Source of the DNA: Clostridia bacterium
GTDB taxonomy: Bacteria > Bacillota_A > Clostridia > Oscillospirales > CAG-272
Length of the DNA: 64,000 nucleotides
Direction of reading: 5' to 3'
Assembly: GCA_017445115.1 (NCBI GenBank)
Contig: JAFSUU010000048.1
Span: forward strand, 1-64,000
Each line of letters starts with the position of its first letter. Within the stretch, counting starts at the first letter, position 1. Both the position numbers and the translations under genes were made by a program. Positions 17,153 to 24,473 of this stretch are shown in pieces. The notes under the pieces were generated by a model. It saw only the letters and a program-made list of their open reading frames with translations. It ran no database searches and was not told the DNA's origin.

Positions 17153-17776
17153 TTATTTTTTGACCAGTTCCCGGAAGATCGCGTCTTTGTCAAACTCCCC
17201 TTTTGCAAGCCCCGGCACTTCCTTATATGCCTTACAGACAGCAAGGCTGACCTCGGTGCCGATCGTGAGCATCTCCTCTTCGGTGTAGGGACAGTCGTCC
17301 GTCACGATCAGCGTCGCAAAGCTGAACGCCGTCAGCCACAAATGGAGAAAATATTTGTCCGCCGTCGCCGCGTCCATGTTGTAAATCCGCATGATCGAGG
17401 GGCGCACCAGCTCCTGCGAAAACCGCAGCGCCTCGGTCGCGCCGCCGGACACGCCGCCCGCCTTAGTCAAATAGAGCAGCTTGTACAGCTCCGGCTGCTC
17501 GTTGGCAAAGCGAATGTACTGCTGCCACACGCCGAAAAACGGGATCGGCTGCGCAAGTCCCCGCTCGAGATACTCCCGATAACGTTCCATCACCCGATCA
17601 TACACGGCAGCTTTGAGCTCCTCCATCGTGTCGAACCAGGTGAAGATCGGGCGGGTGGATACCGCCAGTGCCGCCGCTACCTCACGGGCGGTCAGCGCCT
17701 CCATCCCCTTTTCACTTGCCACGGCGACCGCCGCGTCCACGATTTCGTCTTTTTGAAATTTCACCCTCGGAGGCAT
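17153..17776 (-). CDS. TetR/AcrR family repressor
   Basis: This 207-residue regulator has the TetR helix-turn-helix at residues about 11-52 (EIVDAAVAVASEKG, LTAREVAAALAVSTRPIFTWF). The ligand-binding C-terminal domain is diverged. The start at 17776 follows GGAGGGCG; the open frame extends upstream across the promoter and operator, which rules out the longer form. It is the first gene of a seven-gene minus-strand operon, and the palindromes just in front of it indicate autoregulation. The inducer is unknown; cotranscribed genes point to a small aromatic or electrophilic compound. Confidence 0.87.
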   Translation of the reverse strand: MPPRVKFQKDEIVDAAVAVASEKGMEALTAREVAAALAVSTRPIFTWFDTMEELKAAVYDRVMERYREYLERGLAQPIPFFGVWQQYIRFANEQPELYKLLYLTKAGGVSGGATEALRFSQELVRPSIMRIYNMDAATADKYFLHLWLTAFSFATLIVTDDCPYTEEEMLTIGTEVSLAVCKAYKEVPGLAKGEFDKDAIFRELVKK

Positions 17777-17802
17777 AGACGCCCTCCTCTTGATTTTTAT
17801 GT

Positions 17803-17857
17803 GCAACATATGTTGCATAACAATTGTTATTATACGCACCTTTTGCCGGTTTGTCAA
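17803..17857 (-). promoter_or_regulatory. Consensus promoter with two palindromic operators
   Basis: On the minus strand a perfect sigma-A promoter is present: TTGACA (17852-17857), 17 bases, TATAAT (17829-17834). Directly downstream lie two perfect palindromes, TAACAATTGTTA (about 17818-17829) and TGCAACATATGTTGCA (about 17803-17818). They overlap the start region and are the obvious binding sites of the adjacent TetR repressor. Confidence 0.85.
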
Positions 17858-17989
17858 TCTCTTTTTCAACTATTTTTCAAAAATAAGCGGCGTCCGCTTT
17901 GCCGCGATCAAAAAATGGAAAAATGAAAAAAGCGGCATTTCGCGCCGTGAATACCTTGAAAGAGAGAAAAGATTATGGTATATTAAATT

Positions 17990-18130
17990 GCATATTTTTT
18001 ATATATGGGAGCTACGGTTATTACTCTATATTCCCGTAAAGATTTACGGCGCCATACCCTTTTTCAACGTGATCCAAAACAAAAAAGTCCCCGCAGCGCG
18101 TATCTCGCACGCTGCGGGGCCCTTTTATAT
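17990..18130 (+). ncRNA. Candidate small RNA between promoter and terminator
   Basis: A plus-strand promoter, TTGAAA (17956-17961), 17 bases, TATATT (17979-17984), would start a transcript near 17991 that meets the hairpin 18089-18119 followed by CCTTTTATATTTT. The interval contains no ribosome site with a credible frame, but has a 7-bp palindrome CCGTAAA/TTTACGG (18034-18049). The hairpin also serves the minus-strand lipoprotein gene, so its presence alone is not evidence for the RNA. Confidence 0.3.
18083..18125 (-). terminator. Terminator of the lipoprotein gene, possibly bidirectional
   Basis: A 10-bp stem CCCCGCAGCG/CGCTGCGGGG (18089-18098 with 18110-18119). On the minus strand it is followed by ACTTTTTTG, a good T tract. 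Confidence 0.75.
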
Positions 18131-18206
18131 TTTATTGCTTAAGCAGACAGCGCTCTAATCGTCAGCATCACGCTGCAGCATATCGTCTTGCAGCGCGTCC
18201 GTTTCA

Positions 18207-18749
18207 TCAGGAGACCTTCGTAAACCTCACAACTTCATTTCCGCTGTCATCCAATTGTATGAGCGTCTTGCCGTTTACCTTAAAATATAACATGTCGCCG
18301 TCGGAAGCCATTATCAAATTATCCTCGAAGCTTTCATACGTCCCGGCATAATTATATTTTGAACTCTGCAGGGCATCCTGCAGCGCCGCTTCGATGAGGC
18401 GGTCGGTGAACAGCGAGATGTCATAATTCATAAAGAATCCGAGAACGGTCGACAACGAACTCGAGAGAGACTCTTTCAATTTATCGGTGTTCATGACGTA
18501 TGTAAACGTGCCGTCTTCACAAAACTCCGCATCGATCTCGAACATAATATTGCCCGCCAGCATGGACATCAGCGCTTTGTCCTCGTCCGACATGGAACCG
18601 CTGACATCGTTTAGCTTGATTTCGGCATGCCACGCCCCTACTTCCGGGCCGATCACTTTCTCTTCTTTGAATAGATCGCATCCGGAAAACAGCGCGGCAG
18701 CAAACAGGACAGCCAGCATCAGAACACCAAGCTTTTTCAGTCGCATCAT
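18207..18749 (-). CDS. Lipoprotein of unknown function
   Basis: This 180-residue protein has a lipoprotein signal: charged MMRLKKLG, hydrophobic core and lipobox LFSGC (Cys about residue 24). The mature part contains a region rich in Asp, Ser and Met (DVSGSMSDEDKALMSM) and C-terminal beta-type strands (DGDMLYFKVNGKTLIQLDDSGNE) resembling lipocalin-like or DUF-type extracytoplasmic domains. It should be anchored on the outer face of the membrane. I do not recognise the family. It has its own promoter and terminator and is probably monocistronic. Confidence 0.75.
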   Translation of the reverse strand: MMRLKKLGVLMLAVLFAAALFSGCDLFKEEKVIGPEVGAWHAEIKLNDVSGSMSDEDKALMSMLAGNIMFEIDAEFCEDGTFTYVMNTDKLKESLSSSLSTVLGFFMNYDISLFTDRLIEAALQDALQSSKYNYAGTYESFEDNLIMASDGDMLYFKVNGKTLIQLDDSGNEVVRFTKVS

Positions 18750-18872
18750 GGTCCGTCTCCTCTTTTTTGCATTTCTTTTTTGTCATAAAGAGCCGAGATC
18801 CCGCACAGCTTTTTGAACAAATTCCGACAAATGCGGACAGCCGCATCCTTCATTCGACTCTTCTCGACTTGC

Positions 18873-18901
18873 ATTGTAACACGCCCCGCTGCTGTTGTCA
18901 A
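18873..18901 (-). promoter_or_regulatory. Promoter of the lipoprotein gene
   Basis: On the minus strand TTGACA (18896-18901), 17 bases, TACAAT (18873-18878), about 125 bases before the start codon. Confidence 0.75.
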
Positions 18902-18950
18902 TATGTGCAACAAGTAAACGCGACGCCAATGTCTTTATGCAAACGTGCAC

Positions 18951-18979
18951 TTGACAAACCCCGTTATTTGAGATAGACT
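18951..18979 (+). promoter_or_regulatory. tRNA promoter
   Basis: TTGACA (18951-18956), 17 bases, TAGACT (18974-18979), 33 bases before a tRNA 5' half. It is probably the original promoter of a tRNA-Arg gene now interrupted at 19053. Confidence 0.7.
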
Positions 18980-19012
18980 GAAAAAGCGCCAACGCGCGAC
19001 AATATGCCATAT

Positions 19013-19052
19013 GCCCACGTAGCTCAGTTGGATAGAGCGGCCGCCTCCTAAG
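19013..19052 (+). pseudogene. 5' half of a tRNA-Arg(CCU), broken in the anticodon loop
   Basis: Acceptor 5' strand, D arm and anticodon stem match the intact tRNA at 19221 (GTAGCTCAGTTGGATAGAGCGG). After CTCCTAAG the sequence leaves the tRNA and no anticodon 3' stem, T arm or acceptor follows. The acceptor strand GCCCACG has no matching 3' half in this window. This is the shape of an att half-site. Confidence 0.75.
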
Positions 19053-19220
19053 GTGTGGCTCTATCTTGTCGGGACATAAGGATTCGCGAGGAAAGCCGCG
19101 AAAAAGCGAGAAAACGCGAGCAAATTCTTTGGCGCGTCACCGCCTTTGTGAAATTGGCGCCCGATTTGGCACCCTCGTTTTTAACATGTAAAGCGGTGAG
19201 CGTGAAATACAATTCAATAT
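19053..19220. other. Remnant between tRNA half and intact tRNA
   Basis: It contains no gene. A segment near 19158-19178 reading TTGGCGCCCGATTTGGCACC recurs with one mismatch near 24072-24092, next to the other tRNA half, so both probably belong to end sequences of related integrated elements. Confidence 0.45.
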
Positions 19221-19297
19221 GTCCCCGTAGCTCAGTTGGATAGAGCGGTCGCCTCCTAAGCGACAGGCCGTTGGTTCGAATCCAATCGGGGACGCCA
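19221..19297 (+). tRNA. tRNA-Arg (anticodon CCU)
   Basis: A complete 77-base cloverleaf includes the encoded CCA: acceptor GTCCCCG/CGGGGAC, D arm GCTC/GAGC, anticodon stem GTCGC/GCGAC with loop CTCCTAA (anticodon CCT), variable loop, T arm GTTGG/CCAAT with loop TTCGAAT. It decodes AGG. No own promoter is visible immediately upstream; it could be read from the promoter at 18951. A hairpin terminator follows at once. Confidence 0.95.
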
Positions 19298-19298
19298 A

Positions 19299-19337
19299 AA
19301 CGACCGGATTCCACTATGGTTTCCGGTCGTTTTTATT
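19299..19337 (+). terminator. Terminator of tRNA-Arg
   Basis: A 10-bp stem ACGACCGGA (19299-19308 with 19322-19331) is followed by TTTTTATTAT. Confidence 0.8.
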
Positions 19338-19496
19338 ATACAAATCCGCCATTTTGCTGTCAACAGACTTCCCGAAAGATTTACAAATACCTGCTGAAAG
19401 ACGTCCGAAAGATCGATGAAAAGATTGCCTCTCCGGTGCAATAGCTTGTCAGCTGGTATTTGAAATGATCTGCCGTAGGGTTTTTTGATCAAGCCC

Positions 19497-22400
19497 TCAT
19501 GCCGCGGTCTGGAGTTCCTCCGCGTTCAGACAGAAGCCGCGGGGTCTGGTATCCACGGAGATCAGACCCTCGTTGTCCCGGGCCTCCCGACGCACGAGCT
19601 CGATGATCGTAAGATTGTCGATGGGCGCCTCGGCCTCCGGAATGATCGGCTCCTTACCGAGAAAAACGCTGCCCTCTAGCGTGGCGTTGTAGTTGGAGGT
19701 GACAATGCGGTAAAGTGTTTTTGTGTCGTGGATGTCTACCTTGGTGCCGTCGTCGAGCGTGATGCTGACGATCTCAATTTCCGGCGCATCTTTTGTGCCG
19801 TGGTTGACGTACTCGTAGGTCAGGCCGCTCACCTGATCGCCGTAGTCGGTGTTGATGAAGCCGTTAAGCAGCTGCTGCGCGATCTCCGCGCCGCTGAGCT
19901 CGTAGATCAGCCAGGTGTTGTTGAACGGGGCGAGGGAATACACGTCGCCCACAGTGAAAACCAGCCGAGTCTCGTCCTCCGGGATCGTGATGCTGGCGCG
20001 TACGCCCTTCATGTTGAAGAAGGCGGCTACTGCGCCGTCGGACTCTGCCGAACGCAGCATCAATGTTGTAATCCAGTTGCCGCCGCTGGTCTCGCGCTCG
20101 CCGACATAGCCCTTCTTCTCGATTGGCGATTCAATGTATCCCAGAACTTCGCTCATCTCATCGCTAATCTCGTTCCATGCTGCATGAGAGAGTGCAAGGA
20201 CTGCTTCGTCGAGCACCCCGGCATTTTCCGGTGTATCGTAGAGTCTCTCCTTTTTATCTGTGATCGGGGTGTACATCGGAGCTTCCACACGCACGGTGCC
20301 GTCCTTGCCGATCACGAGCACGGCAGAAGCATAGCCCTGTGCACTGGCATTGGCCTGGATATACGGCACGCCGCTCCCGGCCACGCCGTAAATGCCGTTA
20401 TGTAAATGGCCGCCTGCCACCAGATCCACGTACTCCGGATTCAATGCCTCCGCCACAGTCACGGGCGTACAGTGGCACAGGACGACGGTGGCGTCCGGCT
20501 TCTCGGTCTCGTTGATCTCCTTAATTCGGGCCGCGAAGGCGCTCAGATCGGCATCAATATCGTAGGGCGCAATCATGTCCGCCATAATGGTCATGGTGTA
20601 GTCGTCGATATAGCCTATCACCGCGATGCGCACACCGGCCTTTTCAACGATTACGTAGTCCCGCGTGAAGCCGACGCGGTCCTCCGTCCCGGCGTAATAC
20701 AGATTGGAAGCCAGGATGGGGATGTCCGGATCACCGCGGTAATCGCCCAACTCATAGGCGGGTATAGTCCCATCGGGATCCGCACAGTATGCGCTCACGC
20801 CCCAGTCGAACTCATGGTTGCCGAGCGTCACGGCGTCATAGTCCATCAAGTCGAAGGCCGCACGCATCGCTGCGCCGAGCGTCATATTTGACACCGGCAT
20901 ACCCTGATAGATGTCGCCGCCATCGATCAGCAGCACGTCGTCATAGTTGTCGGAGGTCCTCGCCTCGTTCACAATCCTCGCGATATATGCCAGACGGTAC
21001 TGGAAGCTATTCTCGTCCCCGCTGGAGGTATCCAGCAGGTAGCCGTGGATATCGCTGGTCTCGAACACGGCGATCCGGGTCTCCTCGGCACTTTCCACGA
21101 TCGTGATGCGTCCCTGTCCGTAGCGATCGGCGTACTCTTCGCCGATCACGCCGCCGAGAGAATCGACAATATAGTCGATCAGCAGCTGGTTGTCCAGCTT
21201 TACGCAGTCCTGCAGCATCGGTGCGCCGTCGAACATGGTATATCCGTCGCCGTTCTTGAGAAGCATAAAGTCATGGCTGGCCAGAGTGTAGGTATTGTCG
21301 GGATTGATCGGCGCGCCGCCTACCCGCACGTTCTGTACGCGGCGTGCGCCCACGATGCCCTGGAACTGTCCGAGATCGTTTGCCACGCAGGGAGATTCGA
21401 TATAAGTGTGGATCTCATAACTCAATCCGGAGACTTGCAGAAAACCGCCGTTCTCGTCAGGGAGGGCGTGCGCGCCCCATTCAAGTGCGTCCAGGATCTG
21501 CTGGCCCGTCACCTCGATCACGCACATGGAGTCTCCGGTCGGGAAGACGCTGAGGAGATTGCCGAACGTGATGTCGCCGGCTTTGATATTGGTACGTATG
21601 CCACCGCCGTTGACAAAGGCGATATCCGCGCCTGACTGGTCACGGTAGGCGTCCGCGCACAGATCGCCGAGGTTCGTCTCCGTCCGGCGGATCATTCGCA
21701 TCGGCTTGCCCTTGTCGTCCAGTATATCGGGATCTCGCACAATGAGCTCCACGGTAGTCGCAGCCACGACCTCGTCCAGCTTTTCGTTCAGCTTGTCGGT
21801 GGCCTCCGCGATGGCTCGGCTCATGTCGTTATTCAGACCCAGTAGTTCCGGTGCCGCCACTTTGTTATTCCATGTATATAGTCCGGTGCTGATTTCTCCG
21901 TCTGCCGCGATGCGGCACCACCCAATGCCTTCCAGCTTGGTTCCGCAGGCGGAGCGAGGCACCTCTTTCCCCTCAGCGTTCTTAACCTTCACCTGCTTGG
22001 TGTCGTGGCTGTGTCCGTCCAGAAACACGTCGATCCGGGAGGTGTGTGAGATAACGTCGTCATAGTTCCACGGATGGCCGGTCTCCTTCTCGCCGAGATG
22101 TGCCATCACGACGACGTGGTCCGCGCCCTCCGCCCGGGCGGCGTCCGCCGCGGTTTGCACGGCGTTATAGACGCTCTCTCCGGTCGCGTCCTCCAGAAAG
22201 CTGTATACATACTCTCCGGCTTCGTTCTTGAAGTTGGACGGGGCGGAACTGGTCATCGTCTTCGGTGTCGTCATGCCGACAAAGGCAATCTTTTTCCCCG
22301 CGAGCTCGCGGATGACATAGGGCTTGAAAACAAGCTCATCATTATACGTGAAGTTGCAGCTGATATAGTCAAAGTCCGCCTTCTTCGTCAGAGACATAAA

Positions 22401-22748
22401 CCGTTCCATCCCATAATCAAACTCGTGGTTGCCGGGGATGGCGACACTGTAACCCATCATGTTCATCAGATTGATGATGGTTTCCCCCTTGGTGACGGTG
22501 CCGATGGGCTCGCCTCTGATGCTGTCTCCGTTGTCAACAAGAATGACCTCATTGCCTTCCGACAGCAGATACTCCCGCACCTGCTGCAGACCTGCGTAGC
22601 CAAAGCCCTGGTCGATGCCGCAGTGGACATCGCTGGTGTAGAGGATCACGATATCTCCGTTCTTCTCGGCGACCGTTTTTGACGCTCCGCAGCCTGTCGC
22701 CGCAAGCAGCATTACAACAATCAACAGAACAGCCATCCATTTTTTCAT
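19497..22748 (-). CDS. Double-domain 5'-nucleotidase/2',3'-cyclic phosphodiesterase lipoprotein (YfkN-like)
   Basis: This 1,083-residue exported lipoprotein has lipobox AATGC with Cys20. It holds two complete nucleotidase units in tandem. Unit 1 has YTSDVHCG, NGDSIRG, GNHEFDYG, GHSHD and a C-terminal substrate domain with NGGGIR (about residues 30-530). Unit 2 has TSDIHGYL, DGGDIYQG, GNHEFDWG, LCHCTP and GGHLHNG (about 557-800), then a second C-terminal domain (about 866-1060). Bacillus YfkN has similar twin units and releases phosphate or nucleosides from nucleotides and cyclic nucleotides outside the cell. No sortase motif or C-terminal anchor is present. GGAGG precedes the ATG. It lies between tRNA remnants and may be element cargo. 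Confidence 0.88.
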   Translation of the reverse strand: MKKWMAVLLIVVMLLAATGCGASKTVAEKNGDIVILYTSDVHCGIDQGFGYAGLQQVREYLLSEGNEVILVDNGDSIRGEPIGTVTKGETIINLMNMMGYSVAIPGNHEFDYGMERFMSLTKKADFDYISCNFTYNDELVFKPYVIRELAGKKIAFVGMTTPKTMTSSAPSNFKNEAGEYVYSFLEDATGESVYNAVQTAADAARAEGADHVVVMAHLGEKETGHPWNYDDVISHTSRIDVFLDGHSHDTKQVKVKNAEGKEVPRSACGTKLEGIGWCRIAADGEISTGLYTWNNKVAAPELLGLNNDMSRAIAEATDKLNEKLDEVVAATTVELIVRDPDILDDKGKPMRMIRRTETNLGDLCADAYRDQSGADIAFVNGGGIRTNIKAGDITFGNLLSVFPTGDSMCVIEVTGQQILDALEWGAHALPDENGGFLQVSGLSYEIHTYIESPCVANDLGQFQGIVGARRVQNVRVGGAPINPDNTYTLASHDFMLLKNGDGYTMFDGAPMLQDCVKLDNQLLIDYIVDSLGGVIGEEYADRYGQGRITIVESAEETRIAVFETSDIHGYLLDTSSGDENSFQYRLAYIARIVNEARTSDNYDDVLLIDGGDIYQGMPVSNMTLGAAMRAAFDLMDYDAVTLGNHEFDWGVSAYCADPDGTIPAYELGDYRGDPDIPILASNLYYAGTEDRVGFTRDYVIVEKAGVRIAVIGYIDDYTMTIMADMIAPYDIDADLSAFAARIKEINETEKPDATVVLCHCTPVTVAEALNPEYVDLVAGGHLHNGIYGVAGSGVPYIQANASAQGYASAVLVIGKDGTVRVEAPMYTPITDKKERLYDTPENAGVLDEAVLALSHAAWNEISDEMSEVLGYIESPIEKKGYVGERETSGGNWITTLMLRSAESDGAVAAFFNMKGVRASITIPEDETRLVFTVGDVYSLAPFNNTWLIYELSGAEIAQQLLNGFINTDYGDQVSGLTYEYVNHGTKDAPEIEIVSITLDDGTKVDIHDTKTLYRIVTSNYNATLEGSVFLGKEPIIPEAEAPIDNLTIIELVRREARDNEGLISVDTRPRGFCLNAEELQTAA

Positions 22749-22902
22749 TTTCTGTTTTCCTCCAGTTTTTCTGTTGTTTTTACAGTATGTTTCCGAACCG
22801 CCCGGCGTTTTGCAAGCCGGACGGACAGGACGATTAGTGTGATGCTGAAAAGGTACTGTGAATATAAATAAAGTCGTCAGTTTGTGCGTTTTCTAAAACA
22901 AC

Positions 22903-23802
22903 TTATCCCTGAATAATCGTCAGGTATTTATCCAGCTGCTCATTGACATATTCTGCGATCAGATCGGTCATTACGGTAGCGTCACCGTCGCGGTAGTATG
23001 AATCAAAGGCGTCGTAGTACTTTTTGCGGTCGGTGAACTTGACGTTGATGGGCGGGAAACCGCACCGGATCAAATCGAGGTTCATGATCAGTCTGCCGGT
23101 TCTGCCGTTCCCATCAATGAACGGGTGGATGCCTTCAAATTCGAGATGGAAGAGGGCGATGCGCTCGATATCGTTCATTGACGCTTTCCGTTCTTCGTTG
23201 ACCGCAAGCAGTTCCGTGATCTTCGGTTCGATCAGATAGGGCTGGACAGGCTCTGTGTACGCTCCCATAATGTGAACGGGGATCCTGCGGAATACGCCTT
23301 TGTCTTCCGGCTTATCCATCAATACGAGAGAGTGGATATTTTTTATAACGAACTCGCTTAGCGGCAATTCCTGCTTTGCGATATCTTCGATATACAGAAA
23401 CGCGTCACGGTGGCCGACCGCCTCCAGATGATCTTTCAGCGGCTTTTGATCTATCGTCACGCCTTCAAGCACCATCGCGGTCTCTTTCAGCGTAAGAGTG
23501 TTTCCTTCGATTGCGTTGGAATTATAAGTGAACTCTATCATGAATTCATCCTGCAGACGCTTTACTTCTCCGGGCGTCAGAGGACGCATCTCGTTCAGTT
23601 TCTCCCGTTTCGCCTCGGCCTGAGGGATCAGACCGGAGCTCGCTCTGCGGCCGTCAAGCGGTTTTGCAGCGTTTTCGGGGATCATATAAAGATTGCCTTT
23701 TCTGACCACTCCCGGAATCTTTCCTTCCGCGCACAAAACCCGCACTCGCCGCGTGGAAATGCCCCATTTTTCCGCCGCTTTGGATACTTTGATATATTCC
23801 AT
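22903..23802 (-). CDS. Fic family protein with N-terminal helix-turn-helix
   Basis: This 299-residue protein carries the Fic motif HPFIDGNGRTGR (about residues 224-235; catalytic His present), which transfers AMP or another nucleotide group to target hydroxyls. A class II-type inhibitory helix motif SNAIEGN (about 92-98) blocks the ATP site, so it should be autoinhibited. The first 45 residues (EYIKVSKAAEKWGISTRRVRVLCAEGKIPG) form a MerR/excisionase-like DNA-binding motif, which suggests self-regulation. AAGGAGG precedes the start. No separate antitoxin is adjacent; the built-in helix can serve that purpose. Such proteins are common on mobile elements, in line with the flanking tRNA remnants. 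Confidence 0.9.
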   Translation of the reverse strand: MEYIKVSKAAEKWGISTRRVRVLCAEGKIPGVVRKGNLYMIPENAAKPLDGRRASSGLIPQAEAKREKLNEMRPLTPGEVKRLQDEFMIEFTYNSNAIEGNTLTLKETAMVLEGVTIDQKPLKDHLEAVGHRDAFLYIEDIAKQELPLSEFVIKNIHSLVLMDKPEDKGVFRRIPVHIMGAYTEPVQPYLIEPKITELLAVNEERKASMNDIERIALFHLEFEGIHPFIDGNGRTGRLIMNLDLIRCGFPPINVKFTDRKKYYDAFDSYYRDGDATVMTDLIAEYVNEQLDKYLTIIQG

Positions 23803-23929
23803 TCGGGATCCCTCCTTAAAAAATTATAATCTTATATATATTATACTATGTTCTCGGAATAAATTCAAGATGTATTTATAATATTTCATTATTATTATTC
23901 CGATTTTTTGGGAAACAGGAATATTATTT

Positions 23930-23973
23930 GAATGGACAGGGACACTTACTTTTAAGAGTGTCCCTGTCCATTC
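23930..23973. repeat. 17-bp perfect inverted repeat
   Basis: Arms GAATGGACAGGGACACT (23930-23946) and its exact complement (23957-23973) surround a 10-base loop TACTTTTAAG. There is no T tract, so this is not a normal terminator. It resembles small hairpin repeats linked to REP-type or IS200-like transposases, but no transposase is present here. Confidence 0.6.
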
Positions 23974-24234
23974 GACTTTAAGCGTAGACAGTGTCGATGT
24001 ATTTTGATAACCATATTTGTTAAGATCGTTTTGAGCCAGACGATCTGATCGTATTATATTCGGCATCCTTTTTGGCACCCGATTTGGCACCCTGATCTGA
24101 ATTTGCGAAAGAATTTGAACTTTTCAAAACGAAAACAGCGCGTTTTTCGCACGCTATTGTCGCAAAATACGCATTTTATTTGCCATATTTGATCTGAGCA
24201 ACCGCTTTTTAGGGGAAAGGTCGATCCGGAGACA

Positions 24235-24279
24235 CTCCTAAGCGATAGGTCGGGTGTTCGAATCCAATCAGGGACGCCA
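24235..24279 (+). pseudogene. 3' half of a tRNA-Arg(CCU)
   Basis: From CTCCTAAG onward the sequence matches the intact tRNA at 19221: anticodon 3' stem, variable loop, T arm (GGTGTTCGAATCC region), acceptor CAGGGAC and GCCA. Upstream of it no D arm or 5' acceptor is found. The acceptor strand pairs neither with the intact tRNA's 5' strand perfectly nor with the 5' half at 19013, so a third parent gene is implied. Confidence 0.72.
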
Positions 24280-24283
24280 AAAA

Positions 24284-24317
24284 ACGCCGTAATTACAAGG
24301 AATTACGGCGTTTTTAC
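24284..24317 (+). terminator. Terminator after the tRNA 3' half
   Basis: Stem ACGCCGTAATT/AATTACGGCGT (24284-24295 with 24301-24312) followed by TTTTACG, placed as after the intact tRNA. Confidence 0.78.
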
Positions 24318-24389
24318 GTCTTTCAAAAGCCATCGATTTTGGCCGAAAAATCGTCCACGGGGAATGCTATATTATTTCTTTTTTGAATA

Positions 24390-24426
24390 GAGAAACCTCC
24401 TGCGGCAGTTTTTCTGCCGCAGGAGG
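24390..24426 (-). terminator. Terminator of the leucine-rich-repeat protein gene
   Basis: A 13-bp perfect stem CCTCCTGCGGCAG/CTGCCGCAGGAGG (24396-24408 with 24414-24426) is followed on the minus strand by TTTCTC. Confidence 0.8.
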
Positions 24427-24473
24427 CTGCTTTTTATTGCCCGATCTTGCCGGGCTTGTTCATTTTTACCGGC

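Larger units (their letters stand above)
17777..18206. other. Intergenic stretch: operator, promoter pair, terminator
   Basis: No protein gene is supported in this stretch of about 430 bases. It holds the TetR promoter/operator, a plus-strand promoter (17956-17984), a candidate short RNA and a terminator hairpin (18089-18119). A plus-strand open frame of 122 codons runs through promoter and terminator and has no ribosome site. Confidence 0.7.
23803..24473. other. Gene-free stretch with inverted repeat, tRNA 3' half and two terminators
   Basis: No coding region is supported over about 670 bases. It contains a 17-bp inverted repeat (23930-23946/23957-23973), the GGCACCCGATTTGGCACC segment shared with 19158, a tRNA 3' half (24235-24279), its terminator hairpin and the terminator of the leucine-rich-repeat gene. 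It marks the right edge of the presumed element. Confidence 0.7.

Noticed and set aside
17790..18158. A 122-codon plus-strand frame
   Set aside because: It crosses the TetR operator, a promoter and a terminator and has no ribosome site.
19140..19200. Possible integrase C-terminal tail (LAPDLAP / GAKSGAN)
   Set aside because: The reading is too short and interrupted by tRNA sequence; I keep it only as a repeated segment near att half-sites.
19048..19492. Minus-strand frames including GVPDWIRTNGLSL- and RPRLDSNQRP-type sequences
   Set aside because: These are the well-known false translations of tRNA genes and their flanks.
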